Shown here: positions 15,919 through 23,984 of the stretch, piece by piece | Layout: the number at the start of each line of letters is the position of its first letter | Position numbering within the stretch: position 1 is the first letter of the stretch | NCBI GenBank assembly: GCA_964637875.1 | Contig: CAZWXK010000006.1 | Location: 17,404-81,403 of the forward strand | From: UBA5972 sp964637875 | Lineage (GTDB): Bacteria; Pseudomonadota; Alphaproteobacteria; Rhodobacterales; Rhodobacteraceae | Direction: 5' to 3' | Length of the DNA: 64,000 bases | Notes under the pieces: model-generated | The model's input: only the letters and a program-made list of their open reading frames with translations | The model's database searches: none | What the model was told of the DNA's origin: nothing | Position numbers and translations under genes: made by a program

Positions 15919-17812
15919 CAAGGATGACAAAATCAAGGTAACCCGCCGCGGATTGCTGGGGGCGACCGCAACCGGGGCACTGGTGGCGACGACTCCGGCC
16001 GCCTGGCTTGCCGCTGCCAACAAGGCGCGTGCCGAAGCCAAGAGCAGCATCAACGTCAAGCCGGGCGAACTGGACGAATATTATGGCTTCTGGTCGGGCG
16101 GCCAGTCGGGCGAGGTGCGTATCATCGGCTTTCCCTCGATGCGCGAGCTGATGCGCATTCCGGTATTCAACCGCGACAGCGCCACCGGCTGGGGCATCAC
16201 CAATGAAAGCCTCAAGATCCTGACCGAAGGTCTGTTGCCGCACAGCAAGGAGTTCCTCGCCAAGCGCGGCAAGGTGACCTATGACAATGGCGACCTGCAC
16301 CACCCGCACATATCGTTTACCGACGGCACCTATGACGGGCGCTACCTGTTCGTGAACGACAAGGCCAACACCCGCGTTGCCCGCATCCGTTGCGACGTGA
16401 TGAAGGTGGACAAGATGATCCAGATCCCCAACGCGCAGGATATCCACGGCATGCGGCCGCAGAAATATCCGCGCACGGGATACATCTTTGCCAATGGTGA
16501 ACACGAAACCCCGCTGGTCAATGACGGCAAGATCCTGGACGAGCCCGACAAGTATGTGAACATCTTTACCGCCATCGACGGCGACAAGATGGAGGTCGCC
16601 TGGCAGGTCATTGTCAGCGGCAACCTCGACAACTGCGATGCCGACTATCAGGGCAAATATGCCTTTGCATCCAGCTACAACTCGGAAATGGGCATGAACC
16701 TGGGCGAGATGACCGCCGCCGAGATGGACCATGTCGTGGTGTTCAACATTGCCGAGATCGAAAAGGGCGTGAAGGCCGGCGACTATCAGATGCTGAACGG
16801 CGTGCCGGTTCTGGACGGGCGCAAGGGACGCAACAAGAACTATACCCGTTACATCCCGATCCCGAACAACCCGCATGGCGTCAACGTCGCCCCGGACAAG
16901 CGCCATGTCTGCATTGCCGGCAAGCTGTCGCCGACGGTTTCGATCATCGATGTGACCAAGGTGGACGCCCTGTTCGAAAAGAATGCCGATCCGCGCTCCT
17001 GCGTGGTGGCCGAACCGGAACTGGGCCTTGGCCCGCTTCACACCGCGTTTGACGGCAAGGGCAACGCCTTTACCACGCTGTTCCTCGACAGCCAGGTGGT
17101 CAAGTGGAACATCGACAAGGCGATCCGCGCCTATAACGGCGAGGATGTCGATCCCATCATCTCGAAGGTCGATGTGCAGTATCAGCCGGGTCACAACCAC
17201 TCGTCCATGGGCGAAACGCTCGAGGCCGATGGCAAGTGGCTGGTGTCGCTCAACAAGTTCTCGAAGGACCGCTTCCTCAATGCCGGCCCGCTGAAACCCG
17301 AGAACGACCAGCTGATCGACATTTCCAGCGACGACATGCAGGTGGTGCATGACGGGCCCAACTTTGCCGAACCCCATGATGCGATCATCGTGCGGGCCGA
17401 CATCGTCAACCCGAAAAGCCTGTGGACCCGCGACGACAAGATGTTTGCCGCGGCAGTCGCCCAGGCGAAAAAGGACGGCGTGGTTCTGGAAGAGGACAAC
17501 AAGGTCATCCGCGACGGCAACAAGGTGCGCGTCTACATGACCTCGCAGGCCCCCGTTTTCGGGCTCGAGAAATTCGAGGTCAACCAGGGTGACGAGGTGA
17601 CCGTCTACATCACCAATATCGACGATGTGGATGACGTGACCCATGGTTTCACGCTCTCGAACCACTCGATCGCGATGGAGATTGCGCCGCAGGCAACCGC
17701 CTCGGTCACCTTCACCGCCGATCTGCCCGGCGTGCACTGGTACTATTGCCAGTGGTTCTGCCACGCGCTCCACATGGAGATGCGCGGCCGGATGCTGGTC
17801 AAGCCGGCCTGA
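15911..17812 (+). CDS. nosZ: Nitrous-oxide reductase NosZ (clade I, Tat-exported)
   Basis: A 633-residue periplasmic copper enzyme reducing N2O to N2. The Tat signal is TRRGLLGATATG (residues 11-22). The N-terminal beta-propeller carries the tetranuclear CuZ site, with His ligands visible in DLHHPH and later single histidines such as NPHG and HTAF. The C-terminal cupredoxin domain has the CuA pattern C613-x-W615-x-C617-x3-H621-x2-M624. A Tat leader plus nosR and nosX places it in the clade I, denitrifier type. It overlaps the end of nosR and is followed by nosD after 22 bases. Confidence 0.97.
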   Translation: MSDKDDKIKVTRRGLLGATATGALVATTPAAWLAAANKARAEAKSSINVKPGELDEYYGFWSGGQSGEVRIIGFPSMRELMRIPVFNRDSATGWGITNESLKILTEGLLPHSKEFLAKRGKVTYDNGDLHHPHISFTDGTYDGRYLFVNDKANTRVARIRCDVMKVDKMIQIPNAQDIHGMRPQKYPRTGYIFANGEHETPLVNDGKILDEPDKYVNIFTAIDGDKMEVAWQVIVSGNLDNCDADYQGKYAFASSYNSEMGMNLGEMTAAEMDHVVVFNIAEIEKGVKAGDYQMLNGVPVLDGRKGRNKNYTRYIPIPNNPHGVNVAPDKRHVCIAGKLSPTVSIIDVTKVDALFEKNADPRSCVVAEPELGLGPLHTAFDGKGNAFTTLFLDSQVVKWNIDKAIRAYNGEDVDPIISKVDVQYQPGHNHSSMGETLEADGKWLVSLNKFSKDRFLNAGPLKPENDQLIDISSDDMQVVHDGPNFAEPHDAIIVRADIVNPKSLWTRDDKMFAAAVAQAKKDGVVLEEDNKVIRDGNKVRVYMTSQAPVFGLEKFEVNQGDEVTVYITNIDDVDDVTHGFTLSNHSIAMEIAPQATASVTFTADLPGVHWYYCQWFCHALHMEMRGRMLVKPA

Positions 17813-17834
17813 TCGAAAACACAGGGGCGCCTCG

Positions 17835-19145
17835 ATGGGCAAGATCCTTTCCAGTGTGATCCTCCAGGGGCGGGTGCTGCCGGCATCCGTCCTGCTGGCG
17901 GCCCTGTTGTCGGCCACACCGACAACAGCCGCCCTGCGTGAGGTCGCGCCGGGACAGGGTGCGCTGATCGAGGCGGTGAAATCGGCCGAGGCGGGGGATA
18001 TCCTGCGCCTCGGCCCCGGAACCTATGCCGGCCCCGTCGTCATCGACAAGCCGCTGACGATCGACGGCACCGGCAAGGCCCTGGTTCAGGGCAACGGCAA
18101 GGGCAGCGTGATCACGGTAAGGGCATCAGACGTGACCATACGCGGCCTGACGATCAAGGGCTCGGGCTCGTCCAACCAGACTCTGGACAGCGCCGTCAAG
18201 CTGCCGCGCGACTGGCGCAATGCCGTTGTCGAAAACAACATCATGCTGGGCAATCTGGTCGGCGTCGATGTGCACGGCGCAATCGATGCGCGGGTTGCCG
18301 GCAATGTCATCATCGGGCGCCGTGGCACGCGCATGAACGACCGCGGCAACGGCATATATGTGTGGAACGCGCCGGGGCTGGTGGTCGAGAACAACGACAT
18401 CCGCTATGGTCGCGATGGCGTTTTCGTCAACACCAGCAACAGGAACATCTTTCGCAACAACCGTTTTCGCGACCTGCGTTTCGCGGTGCACTACATGTAC
18501 ACCCATAACAGCGTGGTCAGCGGCAATTATTCGACGCGCAACCACCTGGGCTATGCGGTGATGTTTTCAAACAACGTCAAGATCACCGACAATATCTCGG
18601 TGAACGACCGCGATTACGGGATCATGCTGAACTATACCAACAACAGCGTGATTTCGGACAACCTGCTGAAAGGGGTCAAGGATCGGGGCATCTTTGTCTA
18701 CAATGCGCAAAAGAACCGCATCACCGGCAACCGGATCGAAGGCTGCGGCATCGGCATCCATTTCACCGCCGGTTCGGAACGCAATATCGTCAGCGGCAAT
18801 GCCTTTGTCGGCAATCGCATCCAGGTGAAATATGTCGGCACCAAATGGGTGGACTGGAGCTATCGGGGCCGGGGCAATTACTGGAGCAACTTTGCCGCCT
18901 ATGACCTGAACGGCGACGGCATCGCCGAGGGCATCTTTCGGCCCAATGACGCCGTTGATCGGGTGCTGTGGACACAGCCGGCGGCGCGCCTTCTGCTGGG
19001 TTCGCCCGCGGTGCAGCTGGTGCGCTGGTCGCAATCGGCCTTTCCGGCGCTGCTGCCCGGCGGTGTCGTCGACCGGCACCCGCTGATGAACCCCGTCAAG
19101 ATCGACATACCGGATTGGGAGGCACGCCATGGCAGCGGCAGCTGA
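17835..19145 (+). CDS. nosD: NosD, periplasmic copper-site maturation protein
   Basis: A 436-residue secreted protein with an N-terminal signal (cleavage near TTAALR, residue 35). The body consists of right-handed beta-helix repeats of the CASH type, rich in N-x-I and NN turns (VENNIMLGN, ITDNISVND, ISDNLLKG). NosD works with the NosFY ABC transporter to assemble the CuZ cluster of NosZ, probably by supplying the sulfide. The ATG at 17835 is preceded by AGGGG; the frame is open upstream only within nosZ. It overlaps nosF by 17 bases. Confidence 0.93.
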   Translation: MGKILSSVILQGRVLPASVLLAALLSATPTTAALREVAPGQGALIEAVKSAEAGDILRLGPGTYAGPVVIDKPLTIDGTGKALVQGNGKGSVITVRASDVTIRGLTIKGSGSSNQTLDSAVKLPRDWRNAVVENNIMLGNLVGVDVHGAIDARVAGNVIIGRRGTRMNDRGNGIYVWNAPGLVVENNDIRYGRDGVFVNTSNRNIFRNNRFRDLRFAVHYMYTHNSVVSGNYSTRNHLGYAVMFSNNVKITDNISVNDRDYGIMLNYTNNSVISDNLLKGVKDRGIFVYNAQKNRITGNRIEGCGIGIHFTAGSERNIVSGNAFVGNRIQVKYVGTKWVDWSYRGRGNYWSNFAAYDLNGDGIAEGIFRPNDAVDRVLWTQPAARLLLGSPAVQLVRWSQSAFPALLPGGVVDRHPLMNPVKIDIPDWEARHGSGS

Positions 19146-20049
19146 GGACAAGGGCGACATGCTGGAGGTGCGCAATGTCGTCAAAAGGCAGGGCCCGCGC
19201 GAGACCGTGCGCGATGTCAGCCTGAGCCTGCGCGCCGGCGAACGCCTGGCGCTGCTGGGCCATAACGGTGCCGGCAAGACAACCCTGATCCGCATGATCC
19301 TGGGCCTGACCCGGATCGACGGCGGCAGCATTTCCGTCTTTGGCAACCGCCCCGGTGACGGCATTGCGCGGCGGATCACCTCGTATCTGCCGGAATCGGT
19401 CGTGTTTCACAAATCGCTGAGCGGGCTTGAACAGCTGGCGCTTTTTGCGCGCCTGGCCGGACAGCCGGTCAAGGCCTGCGCGCCGCTGCTGGAACGCGTC
19501 GGCCTGTCGGATGCCGCCAACCGCCGCGTCGGCGCCTATTCCAAGGGCATGCGCCAGCGTCTGGGTCTGGCGCAGGTTCTGCTGGGCCGGCCCCGCCTTG
19601 CCCTTCTGGACGAGCCGACCAGCGGGCTGGACCCGATCTCGCGTCACGATTTCTATGGCATCGTCGATGACATGGCGACGCAGGGAACGGCGGTGCTGGT
19701 ATCATCCCACGCCCTGACCGAGCTCGAGGCCCGCACCGACCGCATCGCGATATTGCGCGCGGGCCGGTTGGTGGCAATGGACAGCCTGGAAAATCTGCGC
19801 CGCCGCGCGGGGCTGCCGATCCGCATCCATGTGCGCGCCGCCGATGGCCATGCCGACGAGGTGGCAGGCAGCCTGGGCGGCAGCCGCATGAATGGCTGCC
19901 GGGTTGAACTGTCCTGCACCGCCGATCAGAAGATGGCACGCCTCAAGGCGATCACCGCGCTGGGCGATGCGGTGGCTGACGTGGATGTCGTGCCCCCCAG
20001 CCTCGAGGATCTGTATCGTCACTATGCCGCAGGGGAGGCCGGATCATGA
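19129..20049 (+). CDS. nosF: NosF, ABC transporter ATPase for NosZ maturation
   Basis: A 306-residue ATPase. Walker A is GHNGAGKTT (44-52), the signature is YSKGMRQ (137-143) and Walker B is ALLDEP (158-163), followed by a SSHALTE switch. With NosY it forms the cytoplasmic-membrane machine that works with periplasmic NosD in CuZ assembly. The start lies inside the end of nosD and the stop overlaps nosY by 4 bases (ATGA), so the operon is tightly coupled. Confidence 0.95.
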   Translation: MAAAAEDKGDMLEVRNVVKRQGPRETVRDVSLSLRAGERLALLGHNGAGKTTLIRMILGLTRIDGGSISVFGNRPGDGIARRITSYLPESVVFHKSLSGLEQLALFARLAGQPVKACAPLLERVGLSDAANRRVGAYSKGMRQRLGLAQVLLGRPRLALLDEPTSGLDPISRHDFYGIVDDMATQGTAVLVSSHALTELEARTDRIAILRAGRLVAMDSLENLRRRAGLPIRIHVRAADGHADEVAGSLGGSRMNGCRVELSCTADQKMARLKAITALGDAVADVDVVPPSLEDLYRHYAAGEAGS

Positions 20050-20870
20050 TACGCCGCATTTCCGCAATCGCCGTGGCCGAGCTGCGCATCGCGCTGCGCA
20101 ACCGCTGGATATTGATCGCGACATCGCTGATGGTGCTGTTCTCGCTGGCGCTGACCTTTTCCGGCTCGGCCCCCACCGGCGCGCTGGGGGTCGATCTGCT
20201 GACGGTGTCGGTTGCCTCGATGACAACGCTTTCGGTCTATCTGGTGCCATTGCTGGCGCTGCTCATGTCGTTCGATGCCATCGCCGGCGAGGTCGAGCGC
20301 GGCGCGCTGGCGCTGGTGCTGACCTATCCGGTTTCACGCGGCGAGCTGCTGGTGGGCAAGCTGATGTCGCATCTGGTGGTGCTGTCGCTGGCGGTGTTCC
20401 TGGGCTTCGGCATTGCCGGGCTGGCGGCATGGCTGGCCGGTGGCGCCAGCGGCGAAAGCCTGGCCGCGCTGTTGCGCCTGTGCTGGAGCGCGGTTGTCCT
20501 GGGGGCCAGCTTCCTTGCCATCGGTTACGCGCTGTCGGCCGTTGCCCGCAGCTCCAGCGCGGCGGCGGGGCTGGCCATCGGGGTCTGGATCCTGTTCGTG
20601 GTGCTGTACGATCTGGGCCTGCTGGGGGCGCTGGTCTATGACGGCGGCGGCTTTTTCACGCGCAAGATCTTTCCGCTGCTGCTGGCCGCCAATCCGGCCG
20701 ACGCCTTTCGCATCTTCAACCTGTCCGGGGCCGGCAAGGTTGCGCTGGCATCCGGCCTGGCCGGGGCCACGACCGGGCTGCCCGGCTGGGCGGTCGTGGT
20801 GTCGATGTTCGGCTGGCCGCTGGCGGTTCTGGCATTGGCGCGCCTTGCGTTGAAGAGGGTCGAGCCATGA
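20046..20870 (+). CDS. nosY: NosY, ABC transporter permease for NosZ maturation
   Basis: A 274-residue membrane protein with six predicted helices (first at about 20-38, last at about 245-265) of the ABC-2 type. It has the cytoplasmic EVERGALALVLTYPVSRGELLVGK segment typical of this permease family, here near 80-103. It pairs with NosF. Start and stop both overlap neighbours by 4 bases, the pattern of nosFYL in other denitrifiers. Confidence 0.94.
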   Translation: MIRRISAIAVAELRIALRNRWILIATSLMVLFSLALTFSGSAPTGALGVDLLTVSVASMTTLSVYLVPLLALLMSFDAIAGEVERGALALVLTYPVSRGELLVGKLMSHLVVLSLAVFLGFGIAGLAAWLAGGASGESLAALLRLCWSAVVLGASFLAIGYALSAVARSSSAAAGLAIGVWILFVVLYDLGLLGALVYDGGGFFTRKIFPLLLAANPADAFRIFNLSGAGKVALASGLAGATTGLPGWAVVVSMFGWPLAVLALARLALKRVEP

Positions 20871-21484
20871 TCAGATACGCACTCCTTGCCGTGGTGGCGC
20901 TGCTGGCGGGCTGTCGCGATGACAACGGCGCATCAATGCCCGCCCCCGCGCCGATCACCGAGGATACGGTGGCCTATTTCTGCCATATGCTGCTGGTCAA
21001 CATGCCGGGACCAAAGGCGCAGATCATCCTGGAGGGGGTCGATCAGCCGCTGTTCTTTGCCCAGGTGCGCGATGGCGTCGCCTACATGAAGCAGCCCGAG
21101 CGCACCGCGCGGATCCTGGCCTTTTATGTCAACGACATGGCCCGCGCCAAAAGCTGGCAACAGCCGGGCCGCGACAACTGGACCAACGGCAGGACGGCGT
21201 TCTATGTCGTTGGCGCCGCCGTCAGGGGCGGCATGGGCGCGCCCGAACTGGCCCCCTTTGCCCGGCGCGCAGATGCCGAGGCCTTTGCGCGCGAAAAGGG
21301 CGGCACGGTGGCGACCCTTGATGCCATACCCGATGATGCGGTGCTGGGCGCGGTCGAGCGCCCGCCGATGGACCCGGCCATGAACATGGGGACGGAACCG
21401 AAATCGCGCATGGACATGGGATCCGACAACATGACGACCGCCCCGATCAGGATGGCGCCGGCCGAAAACATGAAAGGGAACTGA
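20867..21484 (+). CDS. nosL: NosL, copper chaperone lipoprotein
   Basis: A 205-residue lipoprotein. The lipobox LLAG-C puts the lipidated Cys at residue 16. The NosL domain holds the copper-binding CHM motif near 39 (FCHMLL) and a FFAQVRDGVAYM segment. NosL donates Cu(I) for the CuZ site of NosZ. The C-terminus, after about 170, is a Met-rich extension with repeated M-x-M and DMG units, which could add copper affinity; many NosL proteins are shorter or have similar Met/His tails. Its start overlaps nosY. Confidence 0.94.
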   Translation: MIRYALLAVVALLAGCRDDNGASMPAPAPITEDTVAYFCHMLLVNMPGPKAQIILEGVDQPLFFAQVRDGVAYMKQPERTARILAFYVNDMARAKSWQQPGRDNWTNGRTAFYVVGAAVRGGMGAPELAPFARRADAEAFAREKGGTVATLDAIPDDAVLGAVERPPMDPAMNMGTEPKSRMDMGSDNMTTAPIRMAPAENMKGN

Positions 21485-21489
21485 CCGAC

Positions 21490-22461
21490 ATGACATATTC
21501 GACGGAAATCTCGCCCCGCTTTCCCTCGCGCCGCAGGTTCATCGCCATCGGTGCCGCCGCCGCCGGCGTGGCTGCCCTGCCCGGAACCCTGCATGCACGC
21601 CTGCCTGTTGCCACATGGCGCGGTGTGGCGCTGGGCGCCGATGCCAGCGCAACCCTTGCCGGCGTGACCCGGCACGAGGCGCGTCCGCTGTTTCGCCGCA
21701 TGGAGGCCGAGCTGAACCGTCTGGAAGACATCTTCAGCCTGTATCGCCCGCAATCGGCGCTGTCGCGTCTGAACCGCGACGGCCGCCTGCGCCGTCCGCC
21801 GGCCGAGCTTCTGGAACTTCTGTCGCTGTCGGACGCTATCCATGCCCAAACCGGGGGCGCATTCGATCCGACCGTCCAGCCGCTCTGGTCGCTCTATGCC
21901 GATGCGGCCAGGCGCAACCGGATGCCCAGCGCGCGCGAAATCCGCGCCGCGCGTCAGCGCATCGGCTGGCAGGCCCTGCGCTATGATTCCGATCTGGTCG
22001 CGTTCGACCGCCCGAACATGGCGCTGACCCTGAACGGCATTGCCCAGGGCTATGTTACCGACCGGATCACCGATCTGCTGCGCGCGCGAGGTTTGCGCAA
22101 CATCCTGATCGACATGGGCGAGGTTCGCGCCAGCGGCACACGCCCGGGAGGTGGGCCATGGCGTGCGGGCATTGCCGACCCCGACGGCGGGGTGCTGCCG
22201 CTGCGGATCGGGCTGAGCGATCGTGCATTGGCAACCTCGGCACCGGCTGCTACGGTTCTGGACAGCGCGGGGCGGGTCGGCCACATCTTCGATCCGCGCC
22301 CGACGGCAACCGGTACCAGATGGCGGCAGGTCACGGTGTCGGCCGATCGCGCGGCACTGGCCGACGGTCTGGCCACCGCGCTGTGTCTGTTGTCGCGCGA
22401 CCGGATCACGCGGGCAATCGACGCCTTTGCCACGGCAAGGGTCGAAAAACTGATTTCCTGA
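21490..22461 (+). CDS. nosX: NosX, ApbE-type FMN transferase for NosR
   Basis: A 323-residue periplasmic ApbE-family flavin transferase that attaches FMN covalently to NosR. A Tat signal SRRRFIAIG lies at 13-21. Family motifs include FSLYRPQSALSRLN near 80, GGAFDPTVQPLW near 122 and NGIAQGYVTDRI near 180; the Mg-binding C-terminal part ends with ADGLATALCLL. It is the last gene of the nos operon, 5 bases after nosL. Confidence 0.93.
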   Translation: MTYSTEISPRFPSRRRFIAIGAAAAGVAALPGTLHARLPVATWRGVALGADASATLAGVTRHEARPLFRRMEAELNRLEDIFSLYRPQSALSRLNRDGRLRRPPAELLELLSLSDAIHAQTGGAFDPTVQPLWSLYADAARRNRMPSAREIRAARQRIGWQALRYDSDLVAFDRPNMALTLNGIAQGYVTDRITDLLRARGLRNILIDMGEVRASGTRPGGGPWRAGIADPDGGVLPLRIGLSDRALATSAPAATVLDSAGRVGHIFDPRPTATGTRWRQVTVSADRAALADGLATALCLLSRDRITRAIDAFATARVEKLIS

Positions 22462-22520
22462 GGGCCCTGGTCCCGCATGACGGCTCGATGCGTGGGGCGG
22501 CCCGGAAAAAGGGGGCGCAT

Positions 22521-22937
22521 ATGCATCTGAATGCCTTTACCGATTTCGGTCTGCGGGTGTTGATGCGTCTTGCCGGCGAGCCCGCGCGCAATTTCTCGTC
22601 GCGCGAGCTGTCGCAGGAATTCGGAATCTCGCATCACCACCTGAACAAGGTCATCGCAACCATGGCAAAGGCGGGTTTCGTGGCCACCCGGCGGGGTCAT
22701 GGCGGGGGAATCTCGCTGGCACGACCCACCCGGGACATCACCCTGGGGCAGGTGGTGCGCGTTCTCGAAGGCAGGACTGCCCTGGTTGAATGTTTTCGCG
22801 CCGACGGGGGCAAATGTTCGCTGTCCCATGGCTGCCTTCTGGCCCGGCATCTGGATGCCGCGCGCGGCCGCTTTCTGGAAAGCCTGGACCGGATCGATCT
22901 GGCGCAATGCGCCTATGCGCCCGCGAATCTGCGTTAG
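22521..22937 (+). CDS. nsrR: NsrR-like Rrf2-family iron-sulfur regulator
   Basis: A 138-residue Rrf2-type regulator. The N-terminal winged HTH (FTDFGLRVLMRLA; SSRELSQEFGISHHHLNKVIATMAKAG) has the RGHGGGI wing. Three cysteines in CFRADGGKCSLSHGC (spacing C-x7-C-x5-C, near 91-105) are placed as the cluster ligands of NsrR. NsrR senses nitric oxide by cluster nitrosylation, which fits a location right after the nos operon. The ATG at 22521 (MHLNAFTDFG) gives the usual length. IscR or RirA are less likely given the cysteine spacing and overall similarity to NsrR. Confidence 0.85.
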   Translation: MHLNAFTDFGLRVLMRLAGEPARNFSSRELSQEFGISHHHLNKVIATMAKAGFVATRRGHGGGISLARPTRDITLGQVVRVLEGRTALVECFRADGGKCSLSHGCLLARHLDAARGRFLESLDRIDLAQCAYAPANLR

Positions 22938-23369
22938 TGCCTGTCGCCCCGGATCGGATTCGCCTGTGGCCTGAACCGAGGGCGTGCGGGCGCATGCCCG
23001 GGCCGCTGCGCAACCCGGGCCAGGAGAATTCGATCAAACGCGACATGCTCTGGCGCAGCGCGCGCCGGGCTGCTCTCATTGTGTTTCGAGGCATCTTCGT
23101 GGCGTCCGGCGACGGCCGGTTGCGGGGTGCCGGCTGTCCTTTCCGTCCGACCGGGGCCGGTTCTGCCCCCCTGCGACCGGATGGGCTGCCGGGCCATGAA
23201 CTGAGGTTCAAAACCCTCGACCCAAAGATCAAAATCGCGGTTTGATCCCTGGGCCAATTTCCCCGGCCGCCGGGTGGGCCTAGGTCAGGGGCATCGAAAC
23301 CGGCGCAACCGTCGGGACGAGTGAAAACCGAAACACGAAACACAATGAACCCCTGAAAGGATACGAACC
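22938..23369. other. Non-coding stretch before the Gly/Met-rich gene, two inverted repeats
   Basis: No convincing gene is seen in these 432 bases. A hairpin GCCCGGG/CCCGGGC (22996-23002 with 23014-23020) may end nsrR transcription. Further on, GATCAAA (23227-23233) and TTTGATC (23241-23247) form a perfect inverted repeat around 7 bases, 123 bases before the next gene. It looks like a regulator site, but its half-sites point outward relative to an FNR box. The ribosome site of the next gene (AAAGGA) closes the region. Confidence 0.5.
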
Positions 23370-23813
23370 ATGAAACTCCTGACCCTGACCACGATCGGCG
23401 CCCTGTCCGTCTTTGCCCTGTCGGCTGCGGCACAACAGACCACCACCCCGGCGCCCGCGAATGCCGAGATGATCGCCAAGGCAAAGGCGCTGCATGATGC
23501 GGTGACCACCCAGAAACACAAGATGACCCAGCAGGAGCTGGCGACGATGATCCAGGAGATGCAGTCCAACAGGGATGCGGCCATTGCCACGGCGCGGGAT
23601 CATGCGGGCAATATGGACAAGTCCGGCGAGATGAAGGGCATGAAGGATGCCGCCACGGGAATGGCCGGGGAAATGGCTGGCGGCATGGGTGCCGGCAATG
23701 GTAACGCCGGCGGCATGGGCGGCAATGGTGGTGCCGGCGGCATGGGTGGCGGCAATGGTGGCGCCGGCGGCATGGGCGGCAATGGCGGCGGCATGGGCGG
23801 CATGACCAACTGA
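23370..23813 (+). CDS. Secreted protein with Gly/Asn/Met-rich repeat tail
   Basis: A 147-residue exported protein with a signal peptide (MKLLTLTTIGALSVFALSAAAQ, cleavage near 21-22). Residues 30-85 form a helical segment with many Met, Lys and Gln (MIAKAKALHDAVTTQKHKMTQQELATMIQEM). From about 85 on it is built of imperfect GGMGGN-type repeats with regularly spaced Met. Met-rich periplasmic stretches can bind copper, and the gene sits downstream of nos, but the function is not recognised. The repeats are encoded by near-identical DNA units and may vary in number between strains. A strong bidirectional terminator follows. Confidence 0.7.
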   Translation: MKLLTLTTIGALSVFALSAAAQQTTTPAPANAEMIAKAKALHDAVTTQKHKMTQQELATMIQEMQSNRDAAIATARDHAGNMDKSGEMKGMKDAATGMAGEMAGGMGAGNGNAGGMGGNGGAGGMGGGNGGAGGMGGNGGGMGGMTN

Positions 23814-23891
23814 TCCCCCAGGGGGATCGGGCCGGAGAATCGGCCCGCCTCCTCGGCACCGGGGATCGACCCTGCCCCGGTGCCGGATGAC

Positions 23892-23929
23892 GGAACGCCC
23901 CGCGCGATGCGCGGGGTGTTCCTCGTTTT
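23892..23929. terminator. Strong bidirectional terminator between convergent genes
   Basis: A 14-bp stem (GGAACGCCCCGCGC at 23892-23905 with GCGCGGGGTGTTCC at 23909-23922, one G-T pair) with a 3-base loop is followed by TCGTTTT. Just before it lie smaller hairpins at 23828-23847 and a perfect 10-bp stem at 23855-23884. It separates the Gly/Met-rich gene from the convergent ptsP. Confidence 0.8.
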
Positions 23930-23984
23930 CGGGCTGGCTTGTGCGCCCTTGCCCGGCCGGCCGGCCGGACAGCCGGCGACCGAT

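Noticed and set aside
15806..17917. A 703-codon open frame antisense to nosZ
   Set aside because: A shadow of nosZ; no ribosome site, signal or domain, and nosZ itself is certain.
22934..23257. A possible small gene on the minus strand after nsrR
   Set aside because: No ribosome site, no domain, and its composition matches non-coding GC-rich sequence.
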